From Dasania marina DSM 21967 (lineage in GTDB: Bacteria; Pseudomonadota; Gammaproteobacteria; Pseudomonadales; Dasaniaceae), in assembly GCF_000373485.1 (NCBI RefSeq), contig NZ_KB891588.1:62193-126192 (forward strand): a DNA stretch of 64,000 bases, in the 5' to 3' direction. The translations under genes were made by a program, and so were the position numbers. The notes beneath the pieces were generated by a model that saw only the letters and a program-made list of their open reading frames with translations, did no database searches and was not told the DNA's origin. Of this stretch, positions 54,908 to 63,689 are shown piece after piece. Position 1 is the first letter of the stretch. The number at the start of each line of letters is the position of its first letter.

Positions 54908-55420
54908 ATGAATCAGCAATCCTCCCACAGTAAATTAGGCACAGGCATGTACATCATGGCCTGGGTCATCATCATTGCACTACTGGGCGCGGGGTTTCAG
55001 CAATGGTATGAGGATCAATACAACCCCAATCAACAACCTGACAGCCAATACCAACAAGGGCTTAGGGAAGTCATACTCAAACCCAACCACCAGCATCACT
55101 ACCTAGTCAGCGGCACGATTAACCAGCAGGCCGTGGTGTTTTTATTAGATACCGGTGCCACCCACGTTGCCGTGCCTAGCAGCCTAGCCCAACGTCTGCA
55201 ATTAAAACGGGGACGACAGCAGCAGGTAACCACCGCCAATGGCATAGCTACCGCCTATAGCACCGAAATCAACAAGCTCAGTTTTGGCAACATCACCCTG
55301 CGCAATGTTAAAGCCAGCATTAACCCCGGCATGAATGGCGATGTTATTTTGTTGGGCATGAGTGCTCTAAAACAATTAGAATTTAGCCAAAAAGGTGATC
55401 TGCTAATACTGCGGCAGTAA
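54908..55420 (+). CDS. Retropepsin-like aspartic protease, membrane-anchored
   Basis: A 170-residue single-pass protein: one N-terminal helix (MYIMAWVIIIALLGAGFQQW) and a periplasmic retropepsin-type domain with the active site FLLDTGATHVAV near residue 80 and the ILLGMSALKQLEF flap-like end. These family members carry one Asp per chain and act as dimers. It lies directly upstream of nadC with the same orientation, 51 bases apart. Confidence 0.85.
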   Translation: MNQQSSHSKLGTGMYIMAWVIIIALLGAGFQQWYEDQYNPNQQPDSQYQQGLREVILKPNHQHHYLVSGTINQQAVVFLLDTGATHVAVPSSLAQRLQLKRGRQQQVTTANGIATAYSTEINKLSFGNITLRNVKASINPGMNGDVILLGMSALKQLEFSQKGDLLILRQ

Positions 55421-55471
55421 ACCTAAGCTGCTAGAATAGTTAACCTTTACTCGCGAAGCATAAACACTGTT

Positions 55472-56311
55472 ATGAGCCTACCGCATTACGCCCAGCACGA
55501 TTTAACCAGCACCGTACGCCACGCCTTAGCAGAAGATATAGGCGACGGCGATATTACCGCGCAACTCATCCCCGCTGCTGAGCAAGCACTAGCCCGTGTT
55601 ATCACCCGCGAACAAGCCATTATTTGCGGCCAGGCCTGGGTAGACGAGGTGTTCAAACAAGTAGACCCCAGCGTTACCGTTGACTGGAAAGTGAGCGACG
55701 GCGAACTCGCCCAACCCGATCAAGTGTTATTTGAATTAAGCGGTTCTGCTAGAAGCCTACTCACCGGTGAGCGCGCCGCCCTCAACTTTTTACAGCTGTT
55801 GTCAGGCACCGCTACCACCTGTAAGCATTACGCCGATATAGTCGCGGGCACCACCGTAAAACTCTTAGACACCCGCAAAACCATACCCGGCCTGCGCAAC
55901 GCCCAAAAATACGCCGTGACCCAGGGCGGTTGCTTTAACCACCGCATAGGCCTATACGACGCCTTTTTAATTAAAGAAAACCACATCGCAGCCTGCGGCG
56001 GCATCAACAACGCCGTTAACACCGCCAAGCAACAAGCCCCAGGCAAGCTGGTAGAAATAGAAGTCGAAAGCCTAGAAGAGTTAAAACTAGCCTTAGATGC
56101 AGGCGCCGATATCGTCATGCTGGACAACTTTACTTTAGCCATGATGCGTGACAGTGTGGCGCTAACCAATGGCAAAGCTAAACTAGAAGCCTCGGGCAAT
56201 GTGACTGATGAAACCTTACTGCCCATTGCCGAGACTGGGGTGGATTATATTTCTATTGGGGGTTTGACTAAGCATTGTCGGGCTGTTGATTTGTCTATGC
56301 GGTTTGTTTAA
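55472..56311 (+). CDS. nadC: Nicotinate-nucleotide pyrophosphorylase (carboxylating)
   Basis: It converts quinolinate and PRPP to nicotinate mononucleotide in de novo NAD synthesis. Diagnostic blocks are [35 protein letters not shown], the [19 protein letters not shown] segment and [21 protein letters not shown]. Length is normal at 279 residues. It lies next to the pilin genes as in Pseudomonas. Confidence 0.95.
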   Translation: MSLPHYAQHDLTSTVRHALAEDIGDGDITAQLIPAAEQALARVITREQAIICGQAWVDEVFKQVDPSVTVDWKVSDGELAQPDQVLFELSGSARSLLTGERAALNFLQLLSGTATTCKHYADIVAGTTVKLLDTRKTIPGLRNAQKYAVTQGGCFNHRIGLYDAFLIKENHIAACGGINNAVNTAKQQAPGKLVEIEVESLEELKLALDAGADIVMLDNFTLAMMRDSVALTNGKAKLEASGNVTDETLLPIAETGVDYISIGGLTKHCRAVDLSMRFV

Positions 56312-56353
56312 TAAACCCGCCATGCCCCGAAAGACTGACAATGTTATTACCTA

Positions 56354-56368
56354 CGCAGCCTTGCTGCG
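56354..56368. terminator. Short hairpin between nadC and pilin 2
   Basis: CGCAGC and GCTGCG around a CTT loop in the convergent spacer. No T-run is present, so it is a weak candidate. Confidence 0.3.
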
Positions 56369-56402
56369 CTAGACATCATCAGAGAAATACCAACCGTAAC
56401 CA

Positions 56403-56909
56403 TTATCTACATTCCGAAGGTGACAACTGAGCAGGTAATGTTCCAACTGTACCGACAGCAAAAACAGAACCCGCAGAGCGGCATCGCCAATTGATAACGC
56501 CATTTGCTGGCGTAAACACCACAGTAGCATCAGGCAACAGTGCTGGCGTATTTACTCCTCCCGCAAACGGTGTTAAATATAGAATTTGCCCTACAGCTGT
56601 GCCCACTCGCGCTGTGTATATTATTGCCAGCTCACCTGTTGCTGGATTAATAGTCACATTAGACACGTTAACCGTATCTGTAAATACTGGCGCATTTGCA
56701 CTATATCCCGCTGCAGAAAAACGTCCGTTGGCGTGAATTTCCGATACATTTATTTTGAATGGAACAACCAAAACTAGCCCCTCTGCGGCACGAGTCCGCC
56801 TAGTATAATCTTGATATGCAGGCAAAGCAGTTGCGGCCAAAATACCAATTATAGCAATAACTATCATCAACTCGATTAATGTAAAGCCTCTGTAATGATT
56901 AACGCTCAT
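56403..56909 (-). CDS. Type IV pilin, second copy
   Basis: A 168-residue type IVa pilin. The prepilin leader ends MSVNHYRG and is cut before [20 protein letters not shown]; Glu5 of the mature protein is present. Two cysteines in the C-terminal region (INWRCRSAG and SPSECR) should form the D-loop disulphide. I chose the Met after the GGAGGT ribosome-binding site, 21 codons inside the longest frame. It differs from the first pilin mainly in the middle third. Confidence 0.9.
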   Translation of the reverse strand: MSVNHYRGFTLIELMIVIAIIGILAATALPAYQDYTRRTRAAEGLVLVVPFKINVSEIHANGRFSAAGYSANAPVFTDTVNVSNVTINPATGELAIIYTARVGTAVGQILYLTPFAGGVNTPALLPDATVVFTPANGVINWRCRSAGSVFAVGTVGTLPAQLSPSECR

Positions 56910-56988
56910 ACCCACCTCCACTCGACCCCATTTATAACACCAACAACAATGAATATTAGCTGCCATCAGCATTCACTCTATTAAACTA

Positions 56989-57738
56989 TCAAGACTCATC
57001 ATATGGATTAACGGCGATATACGATGCTCGCTCCAAGTCTTTATCCATATATATTTCAACCCAAACGCCAAACCGGTGTTTAATGGGTAGCCAGCTATAC
57101 TCCATATTCGCCACTTCTTTAAACAACGCACCCTCACCCAATTTACTCTTAACAATTTCTTTTAACCTAGCGGATGCATACGCCGCAGCTATAACCTCAT
57201 CGTTGCCGCAAGGACGATAATATTTAGGATAATGTTGAATATCTTTCCCTTCTACTGCCGAAAATAACAATTCACTTTTTTCGTCTTTATCTGTTGGCGC
57301 GTCAACACATACTCTTTTATATCCCGACCAACTCAACCGCGAATATTCAGTATATTTCGCAGCCTTTAAATCCACCTCATCAATTTCAACGGCTGCTATC
57401 ACCTCTATGCGGTCTTTAACAAACACTAAATAAACAGGCCGTGACAAAGCAACCGCATACAAACCATAAATCAACGCGGCTAATTGAATAGACAACACAA
57501 TCGCATAATCTCTAAACAGCTCTTTTTTCGGCTTGGCGGGGTTATATATCACCAGAGAAATTACCGGCCCCAATAACACCTCACACATAGCTACAAATAA
57601 AAACAGTTCTAGGCCTCCGAGCATGCTAGAAAACTCACCGGGATACCAAACATAAAACACTAACACCGCGGCACAAGAAACCACCAGCACAGATGCCAGT
57701 AGATGCAACAACGCCGCTTTAAGCTTTACTTTCAACAC
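56989..57738 (-). CDS. Type IV pilin accessory protein, TfpZ/TfpX-like
   Basis: A 249-residue inner-membrane protein with four hydrophobic segments in its first 105 residues and a C-terminal soluble domain with two cysteines (KRVCVDAP and YRPCGNDEV). The overall form and the pilin neighbourhood match the TfpZ/TfpX/TfpY family, which aids export or assembly of particular pilin types. Start codon is GTG with a GAGAG site upstream; a TTG two codons earlier is also open. It lies between two pilin genes. Confidence 0.75.
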   Translation of the reverse strand: MLKVKLKAALLHLLASVLVVSCAAVLVFYVWYPGEFSSMLGGLELFLFVAMCEVLLGPVISLVIYNPAKPKKELFRDYAIVLSIQLAALIYGLYAVALSRPVYLVFVKDRIEVIAAVEIDEVDLKAAKYTEYSRLSWSGYKRVCVDAPTDKDEKSELLFSAVEGKDIQHYPKYYRPCGNDEVIAAAYASARLKEIVKSKLGEGALFKEVANMEYSWLPIKHRFGVWVEIYMDKDLERASYIAVNPYDES

Positions 57739-57765
57739 AATCAACTCTCAAATTTTAAGTACAAA

Positions 57766-57785
57766 AAAGGCGCCGAAGCGCCTTT
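57766..57785 (-). terminator. Terminator after the major pilin gene
   Basis: AAAGGCGC and GCGCCTTT pair around TTCG on the minus strand, followed by T6. It would limit readthrough from the major pilin gene into the TfpZ-like gene. Confidence 0.85.
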
Positions 57786-57806
57786 ACATACTAAAAGATA
57801 ACTATA

Positions 57807-58313
57807 TTAACGACACTCAGAAGGAGCCAAGTTAGCTGGTAAAGTACCGGCTGTACCTACACCAAATACCGAATTTAAAGCACGACATCTCCAACCAATA
57901 TTACCTGCGGCAGGGGTAAAAGCAGCAGTTCCCACAGGCAAGGCTACCGGAGCCGCAACACCACCAGAGTAAGGCACTAAGATAATAGTTTGAGCGGCCG
58001 CATTACCTACACGCGCAGTAAACGTTACCGTCACATCACCAGTAGCCTCAGTAATAGCAATACCCGCAACATTATCAGTCGCATTAAACGCAGGTGAGTT
58101 TGCACTATAACCAGTCACTGCCGTCCAAGCGCCATTGGCATGTAGATCTACTACATGTAATTTAAATGAACTAGCAAGTGCTAAACCTTCACTTACGCGG
58201 CTACGCTTAGTGTAGTCTTGGTAGGCAGGTAAAGCCGTTGCCGCCAAAATACCGATGATCGCAATAACAATCATTAATTCAATTAGGGTAAAACCCTGTT
58301 GTATTTTCTTCAT
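57807..58313 (-). CDS. pilA: Major type IV pilin PilA
   Basis: A 168-residue type IVa pilin with leader MKKIQQG and mature start [20 protein letters not shown]. The C-terminal cysteine pair (WRCRALN and APSECR) gives the D-loop. A strong Shine-Dalgarno (GGAGA) precedes the ATG, and a sigma-54-type promoter is about 90 bases upstream, as for pilA of Pseudomonas. A terminator follows directly. Confidence 0.93.
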   Translation of the reverse strand: MKKIQQGFTLIELMIVIAIIGILAATALPAYQDYTKRSRVSEGLALASSFKLHVVDLHANGAWTAVTGYSANSPAFNATDNVAGIAITEATGDVTVTFTARVGNAAAQTIILVPYSGGVAAPVALPVGTAAFTPAAGNIGWRCRALNSVFGVGTAGTLPANLAPSECR

Positions 58314-58625
58314 TGTGTTTCTCCTAAGATAACATTTACTTTATTGAGATCAGCTGACCTCATTAAAACTTTTCAGTGCCTTTCACCACTTGAGCATTTA
58401 CAATTCAAGTCGCGTGCCAACTACGCAAAGCCGCACTATCAGAACTAAAAACTAGTTGAAAAATAAGGGATTACAAGCAAAAACTGGAGTTTTGTTTAAA
58501 TTATAGTAGCCTTATCAACAACCATGCTTTAATGGGCTTTTGTTTCAAAAACAACAACATTGTGACACTTTTTGTCAGCAACAATACCTAAACACAACAC
58601 AAACACGTTTAAAGTAGATAATAAT
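58314..58625. other. Divergent region between pilA and pilB
   Basis: No gene is visible. It contains the sigma-54-type pilA promoter and should contain the pilB promoter. The half next to pilB is AT-rich. Confidence 0.45.
58404..58419 (-). promoter_or_regulatory. Sigma-54-type promoter of pilA
   Basis: On the minus strand TGGCACG-CGAC-TTGAA matches the -24 element exactly and the -12 element apart from TTGC reading TTGA. In pseudomonads pilA is transcribed by RpoN with PilR. Confidence 0.65.
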
Positions 58626-60347
58626 ATGAACACCCAAGCACCTATTGCGTTAAACGGTTTAGCCAGGCGGCTAGTTAGAGACGGCGCCCTAAGCGAAGAG
58701 ATAGCCCAAAAGGCGCAGCAAGAGGCGGCCAAAGAGAAGCTCCATTTTGTTAGCCACCTAGTTACCAATAACTATTTGGATAGCGCCACCATAGCCGAGG
58801 CCGCCGCCGATGAATTTGGCGCGCCCTTATTTGACCTCTCCGCTTTTAATAAAGAGGTTATCCCCAGGGAGCTAATCGACATCAAACTGGTGCAAAAACA
58901 CCACTCGCTACCGCTGTTTAGACGCGGCAATCGCCTATTTATTGCCGTATCCGACCCCACCAATCTGCGCGCCCTGGACGAAATCAAGTTTCACACCGGC
59001 ATTAATACCGATGCGGTATTGGTTAATGAAGAGCTGTTAGCCAAGGCCCTACACGACTTTATAGAAGCCAACGATGAGCCCCTAGGCGGCTTGGGCGACC
59101 TCGATGATGCAGGCCTGGAAGACCTAGACATAGAAGCCGTGGACGAAGCTGGTGGCAAAGACGATAAAGCCGGTGACGGCGCTGATGAAACTCCCATCGT
59201 GCGCTTTGTTAACAAAGTACTTATCGATGCCATTAAAAGCGGCGCCTCCGATATACACTTTGAGCCTTACGAAAAAAGCTACCGGGTACGTTTTCGAACT
59301 GACGGCATATTACAAGAAGTCGCCCGCCCGCCCATGTCTTTAGCCGGTAGGCTATCATCACGCTTAAAGGTTATGTCGCAAATGGATATCTCTGAGCGCC
59401 GCCTGCCTCAGGATGGCCGTATTAAAATGCGATTATCCAAAAAGCGCGCCATCGATTTTCGGGTTAACACCCTGCCCTGCCTATTCGGCGAAAAAGTGGT
59501 GCTGCGTATCTTAGACCCCAGTAGCGCGCAGATGGGTATAGATGCGCTGGGCTATGAGCCAGAGCAGAAAGAGCTGTATATGCAGGCGCTCAACCAGCCA
59601 CAGGGCATGATTTTGGTAACCGGCCCTACCGGCAGTGGTAAAACCGTATCGCTATATACCGGCCTCAATATATTGAATCAGCCCGAGCGTAATATATCCA
59701 CCGCCGAAGACCCGGTGGAAATCAACTTAGAGGGCATTAACCAGTGCCATGTTAACCCCAAGGTGGGGCTCACCTTCGCCGAAGCGCTGCGCTCCTTCCT
59801 GCGCCAAGATCCCGACATTATTATGGTAGGCGAGATCCGTGATTTGGAAACTGCCGAAATCTCCATTAAAGCGGCGCAAACCGGCCATATGGTTATGTCT
59901 ACCCTGCACACCAATAGCGCCGCTGAAACCATTACCCGTTTGATGAATATGGGGGTAGCTGCCTTCAATATCGCCACCTCGGTTAATTTAATCATTGCAC
60001 AGCGGCTAGGTCGCCGTTTATGCTCCCACTGCGCAGAACCTACCGAAATACCTAGAGAAGTGTTATTAGACGAAGGCTTCCTAGAAAGTGACTTGGAAGA
60101 TATTACCCTAATGAAAGCCGTAGGCTGCGACAAATGCACCAATGGCTATAAAGGTCGTGTCGGGATTTATGAAGTCGTTCGCATTACTCCCGCCCTGTCT
60201 CAGATTATTATGGACGGCGGCAACTCTATAGAAATTGATAAAATTGCTAGAAAGGAAGGCTTTAATGACCTGCGGCGCTCGGCCTTACTAAAAGCCGCTC
60301 AAGGTTTAACCAGCTTAGAAGAAGTTAACCGCGTCACCAAGGATTAA
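58626..60347 (+). CDS. pilB: Type IV pilus assembly ATPase PilB
   Basis: The hexameric motor ATPase for pilus extension. Walker A GPTGSGKT is at 333-340; the Asp box (TAEDPVEINLEGINQ), Walker B-like SFLRQDPDIIMVGEIRD and His box (TGHMVMSTLHTNSA) follow; two CxxC pairs (CSHC and CDKC) form the zinc site. The N-terminal domain carries an acidic Gly/Asp linker at 150-188. I start at MNTQAP, 18 codons inside the longest frame. Confidence 0.95.
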   Translation: MNTQAPIALNGLARRLVRDGALSEEIAQKAQQEAAKEKLHFVSHLVTNNYLDSATIAEAAADEFGAPLFDLSAFNKEVIPRELIDIKLVQKHHSLPLFRRGNRLFIAVSDPTNLRALDEIKFHTGINTDAVLVNEELLAKALHDFIEANDEPLGGLGDLDDAGLEDLDIEAVDEAGGKDDKAGDGADETPIVRFVNKVLIDAIKSGASDIHFEPYEKSYRVRFRTDGILQEVARPPMSLAGRLSSRLKVMSQMDISERRLPQDGRIKMRLSKKRAIDFRVNTLPCLFGEKVVLRILDPSSAQMGIDALGYEPEQKELYMQALNQPQGMILVTGPTGSGKTVSLYTGLNILNQPERNISTAEDPVEINLEGINQCHVNPKVGLTFAEALRSFLRQDPDIIMVGEIRDLETAEISIKAAQTGHMVMSTLHTNSAAETITRLMNMGVAAFNIATSVNLIIAQRLGRRLCSHCAEPTEIPREVLLDEGFLESDLEDITLMKAVGCDKCTNGYKGRVGIYEVVRITPALSQIIMDGGNSIEIDKIARKEGFNDLRRSALLKAAQGLTSLEEVNRVTKD

Positions 60348-60350
60348 TCG

Positions 60351-61565
60351 ATGGCAACCACAATAAAAACCAGTACCTTTATCTATAAAGGCACCAATAA
60401 ACAAGGTAAAGAGGTTAACGGCCAAATACAGGGCTCTAACCAAACCATGGTTAAAGCCCAGTTGCGCAAGCAGGGGGTGATAGCCAAATCGGTTAAGAAA
60501 AAATCCAAGCCCCTGTTTAGTGCTGGCAAAAAAATAAGCCCTGCCGATGTCGCCATCTTTACCCGTCAGCTTGCTACTATGATGAAGGCCGGTGTACCGC
60601 TGGTGCAGAGCTTCGACATAGTTGCTGAGGGTTTAGACAACCCCTCTATGCGCGACTTGGTGCTAGAAATCAAAAACGATGTTGCCTCCGGCTCTGGCTT
60701 TGCCCCCTCTATCGCCAAACATCCCAAGTATTTTGATGAGCTATTTTGTAGCCTGATAGCCTCAGGTGAACAATCCGGCACCCTGGAAACCATGCTGGAT
60801 AGGGTAGCTACCTATAAAGAAAAATCGGAAGCCTTAAAAGCCAAAATTAAAAAGGCCATGACCTACCCTATTGCTATTTTGGTGATTGCCTTAGTGGTTA
60901 CCGCATTACTGTTAATTAAGGTTATCCCACAATTTGCTCAATCATTTGAAAGTTTCGGGGCTGATTTACCTGCTTTCACCAAAATGGTTATGGGGCTATC
61001 CGACTTTGTCATCGCATGGTGGATGATTATTCTGGTAGGCATTATAGGCTCGGTATTTACTTTAAAAGAGGCTATTAAACGCTCGGAAGCCGTATCGTAT
61101 GCTGCCGACAAAATCATCTTAAAAATCCCCATAATCGGCGATATTATTTTCAACTCTATTATCGCCCGCTTTGCCCGTACCCTATCAACCACTTTTGCTG
61201 CCGGCGTACCTTTAGTCGACGCACTAGAGGCGGTAGCCGGCACCGCTGGCAATGTTATCTACAAAGATGCCATTATCAAAATTAAAGATGAAGTCACCAC
61301 CGGCACGCAATTAAATCAAGCTATACGCGCTTCCGGACTATTCCCCAGTATGGTGTTGCAAATGGTGGCCATAGGTGAGGAGTCCGGCGCTCTAGACACC
61401 ATGCTAGAAAAAGTAGCCACCCATTTTGAAGATATAGTCGACAATATGGTGGACGGTATGACAGCCTTACTCGAACCCATCATCATGGCTATTTTAGGTG
61501 TGCTGATAGGTGGTTTGATGATAGCCATGTACCTACCCATATTCATGCTAGGTGCCGCAATCTAA
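60351..61565 (+). CDS. pilC: Type IV pilus inner membrane platform protein PilC
   Basis: A 404-residue inner-membrane protein of the PilC/GspF family with two homologous cytoplasmic domains, FTRQLATMMKAGVPLVQSFDI and FARTLSTTFAAGVPLVDALEAV, each followed by the SGEQSGTLETMLDRVATY-like motif, and three helices. It couples PilB motion to the pilus base. The gene begins three bases after pilB. Confidence 0.95.
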   Translation: MATTIKTSTFIYKGTNKQGKEVNGQIQGSNQTMVKAQLRKQGVIAKSVKKKSKPLFSAGKKISPADVAIFTRQLATMMKAGVPLVQSFDIVAEGLDNPSMRDLVLEIKNDVASGSGFAPSIAKHPKYFDELFCSLIASGEQSGTLETMLDRVATYKEKSEALKAKIKKAMTYPIAILVIALVVTALLLIKVIPQFAQSFESFGADLPAFTKMVMGLSDFVIAWWMIILVGIIGSVFTLKEAIKRSEAVSYAADKIILKIPIIGDIIFNSIIARFARTLSTTFAAGVPLVDALEAVAGTAGNVIYKDAIIKIKDEVTTGTQLNQAIRASGLFPSMVLQMVAIGEESGALDTMLEKVATHFEDIVDNMVDGMTALLEPIIMAILGVLIGGLMIAMYLPIFMLGAAI

Positions 61566-61568
61566 ACT

Positions 61569-62453
61569 ATGCAAACACTCATAGAGTTATACCCCTTCTA
61601 CCCCGCGTTATTGATCAGCGGGGTAGTTATTTTAGGGCTACTAGTAGGTAGCTTTCTCAATGTGGTGATATACCGCTTGCCGGTGATGATGGAAAAAGAA
61701 TGGCAGTCGGAGTGCCGCTATATTCTTGAATTGGCGGAAGTTGGTGCAGATGAAAAACCCGAAAAGTTTAATCTCGCTTTTCCTAACTCCCACTGCCCCA
61801 ACTGCAAAAAAGAAATTAAGCCCTGGCAAAATATCCCTGTCATCAGCTACCTGCTGCTAAAAGGTAAATGCGCCCGCTGCCAAAACCCCATATCTTTACG
61901 CTACCCCATTATAGAGGCCGTTAGCGGCTTATTATCGGGCATACTAATTTGGCAGTTGGGTATGGGTTACGAGTTAGTAGCCGCGCTATTACTAACTTGG
62001 GCCTTAATCGCCCTCACCATGATAGATGCCGACACCCAGCTATTGCCCGATCAAATCACTCTACCTTTATTATGGTTGGGCCTGATCTGCAACGCCTTTG
62101 GCCTTTATACCAGCTTAGAAAACGCACTCTGGGGAGCAGTTTTTGGTTACTTAAGCCTATGGACTGTGTACTGGGTCTTTAAGCTATTAACCGGCAAAGA
62201 AGGCATGGGCTTTGGTGATTTTAAATTACTGGCAGCACTGGGCGCGTGGATGGGTTGGCAGAGCCTGCCTATCATTATCTTGCTGTCATCACTGGTGGGC
62301 GCGATTATTGGTATTGCATTAATGCTACTCAATAATAAAGGCCGCGACACTGCCATACCCTTTGGCCCTTACTTAGCCATCGCCGGCTGGATAGCCTTTT
62401 TGTGGGGCGACCACATCACCCGCAGCTATTTACAGTTTGCCGGCCTGCAGTAA
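61569..62453 (+). CDS. pilD: Prepilin peptidase/N-methyltransferase PilD
   Basis: An inner-membrane aspartyl protease that cuts and N-methylates prepilins. The cytoplasmic zinc site has Cys76, Cys79, Cys101 and Cys104 (CPNC and CARC). Catalytic aspartates are expected at 153 (TMIDAD) and 217 (GMGFGDFKLL). Eight helices are visible. It starts three bases after pilC, completing pilBCD. Confidence 0.95.
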   Translation: MQTLIELYPFYPALLISGVVILGLLVGSFLNVVIYRLPVMMEKEWQSECRYILELAEVGADEKPEKFNLAFPNSHCPNCKKEIKPWQNIPVISYLLLKGKCARCQNPISLRYPIIEAVSGLLSGILIWQLGMGYELVAALLLTWALIALTMIDADTQLLPDQITLPLLWLGLICNAFGLYTSLENALWGAVFGYLSLWTVYWVFKLLTGKEGMGFGDFKLLAALGAWMGWQSLPIIILLSSLVGAIIGIALMLLNNKGRDTAIPFGPYLAIAGWIAFLWGDHITRSYLQFAGLQ

Positions 62454-62455
62454 AA

Positions 62456-63070
62456 GTGAGTACATCGCGCCCGTTAATCATTGGCCTGACTGGCGGCATA
62501 GGTAGCGGCAAAACCGCTGCCAGCGATTATTTTAAGCAGCTGGGCATAGATATTGTTGATGCGGATGAAGTGGCGCGGCTCGTCGTCGCCAAGGGCAGCC
62601 CCGCCTTGGCGCGTATCAGTGAGCATTTTGGCAGCAGCATTTTACGTCCTGATGGCGAACTCAATCGCGCTCAATTACGCGATATTATTTTTCAAAGCCC
62701 CGAACAAAAAACCTGGCTAGAGCAACTACTACACCCGCTAATTCGCTTAAACATCACAGAGCAATTAGCCAACGTTAGCAGCCCCTATACTCTCTTTGTA
62801 TCGCCTTTATTATTAGAAACCGATCAACAACAACTCTGTGATCGCATACTAGTGATTGACGTACCTGTCGCCTTGCAACTAGAGCGTGCCAGTAACCGCG
62901 ACAATAACAACCGCGAACAAATACAGCGCATTATCGACAGCCAAACCTCTAGGCAAGAGCGCCTAAAACTTGCCGACGATGTGATCGATAACAGCGAGGA
63001 TGTTGCCGCACTGCAGCAAAAAATTGCTACACTACACACCGAGTATTTAACCCTTAGCCCGCAACTGTAA
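62456..63070 (+). CDS. coaE: Dephospho-CoA kinase
   Basis: The last enzyme of CoA synthesis. The P-loop LTGGIGSGKT is at residues 11-20, with DIVDADEVAR and the LLEQLLHP region after it. A GTG two bases after the pilD stop is chosen as start because the longer frame lies inside pilD. Length is 204 residues. The pilD-coaE-yacG order matches Pseudomonas. Confidence 0.93.
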   Translation: MSTSRPLIIGLTGGIGSGKTAASDYFKQLGIDIVDADEVARLVVAKGSPALARISEHFGSSILRPDGELNRAQLRDIIFQSPEQKTWLEQLLHPLIRLNITEQLANVSSPYTLFVSPLLLETDQQQLCDRILVIDVPVALQLERASNRDNNNREQIQRIIDSQTSRQERLKLADDVIDNSEDVAALQQKIATLHTEYLTLSPQL

Positions 63071-63080
63071 AGCCATCACC

Positions 63081-63278
63081 ATGACTAATGCACTGACAAT
63101 AGAATGCCCCAGCTGTAAACGTAAACTACAGTGGGATACTAATAACCCCTACCGCCCCTTTTGCGCACAGAGCTGCAAAGATAAAGATTTTGTGGCCTGG
63201 GCCAATGAGGAAAATTTGATAGGCGGTAATTCGGTGTATGACGATTTATTATCCGGTGACTTGCCGCCACAGGATTAG
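63081..63278 (+). CDS. yacG: DNA gyrase inhibitor YacG
   Basis: A 65-residue zinc protein with C9-x2-C12-x15-C28-x3-C32, the YacG signature, followed by the CKDKDFVAWANEEN helix. It binds gyrase and inhibits its activity. It follows coaE by ten bases. Confidence 0.92.
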   Translation: MTNALTIECPSCKRKLQWDTNNPYRPFCAQSCKDKDFVAWANEENLIGGNSVYDDLLSGDLPPQD

Positions 63279-63292
63279 CGCTTAGCTAAGCG
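63279..63292. repeat. Perfect palindrome at the yacG/mutT junction
   Basis: CGCTTAGCTAAGCG spans the mutT stop in the convergent spacer. It could act as a small bidirectional terminator, but there is no T-run. Confidence 0.35.
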
Positions 63293-63680
63293 ACTGTAAC
63301 ACCGCATCAATAATAGGCGTATTCGCCTTGGGGAAATCAAAATCCGTAAGCTCAGCTGCAGCCACCCATTTAAGTGGCTGGCCTTCACGCCCTACTGGCT
63401 CGCCACTAAACGCAGTCACCCACCACACATCTAAATGCACCGTTTTATCGCCGTAATCGTGGTGTATTTGGGTTAAAGCCTGAAAGCGCTGGGCATTAAT
63501 GCCTAACTCCTCTTCCAGCTCTCTAATCAGCGCCTGCTGCACGCTCTCGTTAGCTTCCACCTTACCGCCGGGAAACTCCCACAAGCCGCCCTGATGGCTG
63601 CTGTCGTGGCGTAACGCAATAAGAATTTGCTGTTGGGCGTTAACGATAACGCCCACCGCAACATGCACTGGCTGGCTCAT
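63282..63680 (-). CDS. mutT: 8-oxo-dGTP diphosphatase MutT
   Basis: A 132-residue Nudix hydrolase that clears 8-oxo-dGTP. The Nudix box is GKVEANESVQQALIRELEEE with LGI after it, directly following GGLWEFPG. Nine bases separate it from the argJ stop upstream, so co-transcription is likely; the argJ-mutT order is frequent in gammaproteobacteria. Confidence 0.92.
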   Translation of the reverse strand: MSQPVHVAVGVIVNAQQQILIALRHDSSHQGGLWEFPGGKVEANESVQQALIRELEEELGINAQRFQALTQIHHDYGDKTVHLDVWWVTAFSGEPVGREGQPLKWVAAAELTDFDFPKANTPIIDAVLQSLS

Positions 63681-63689
63681 ACTGGCAAG

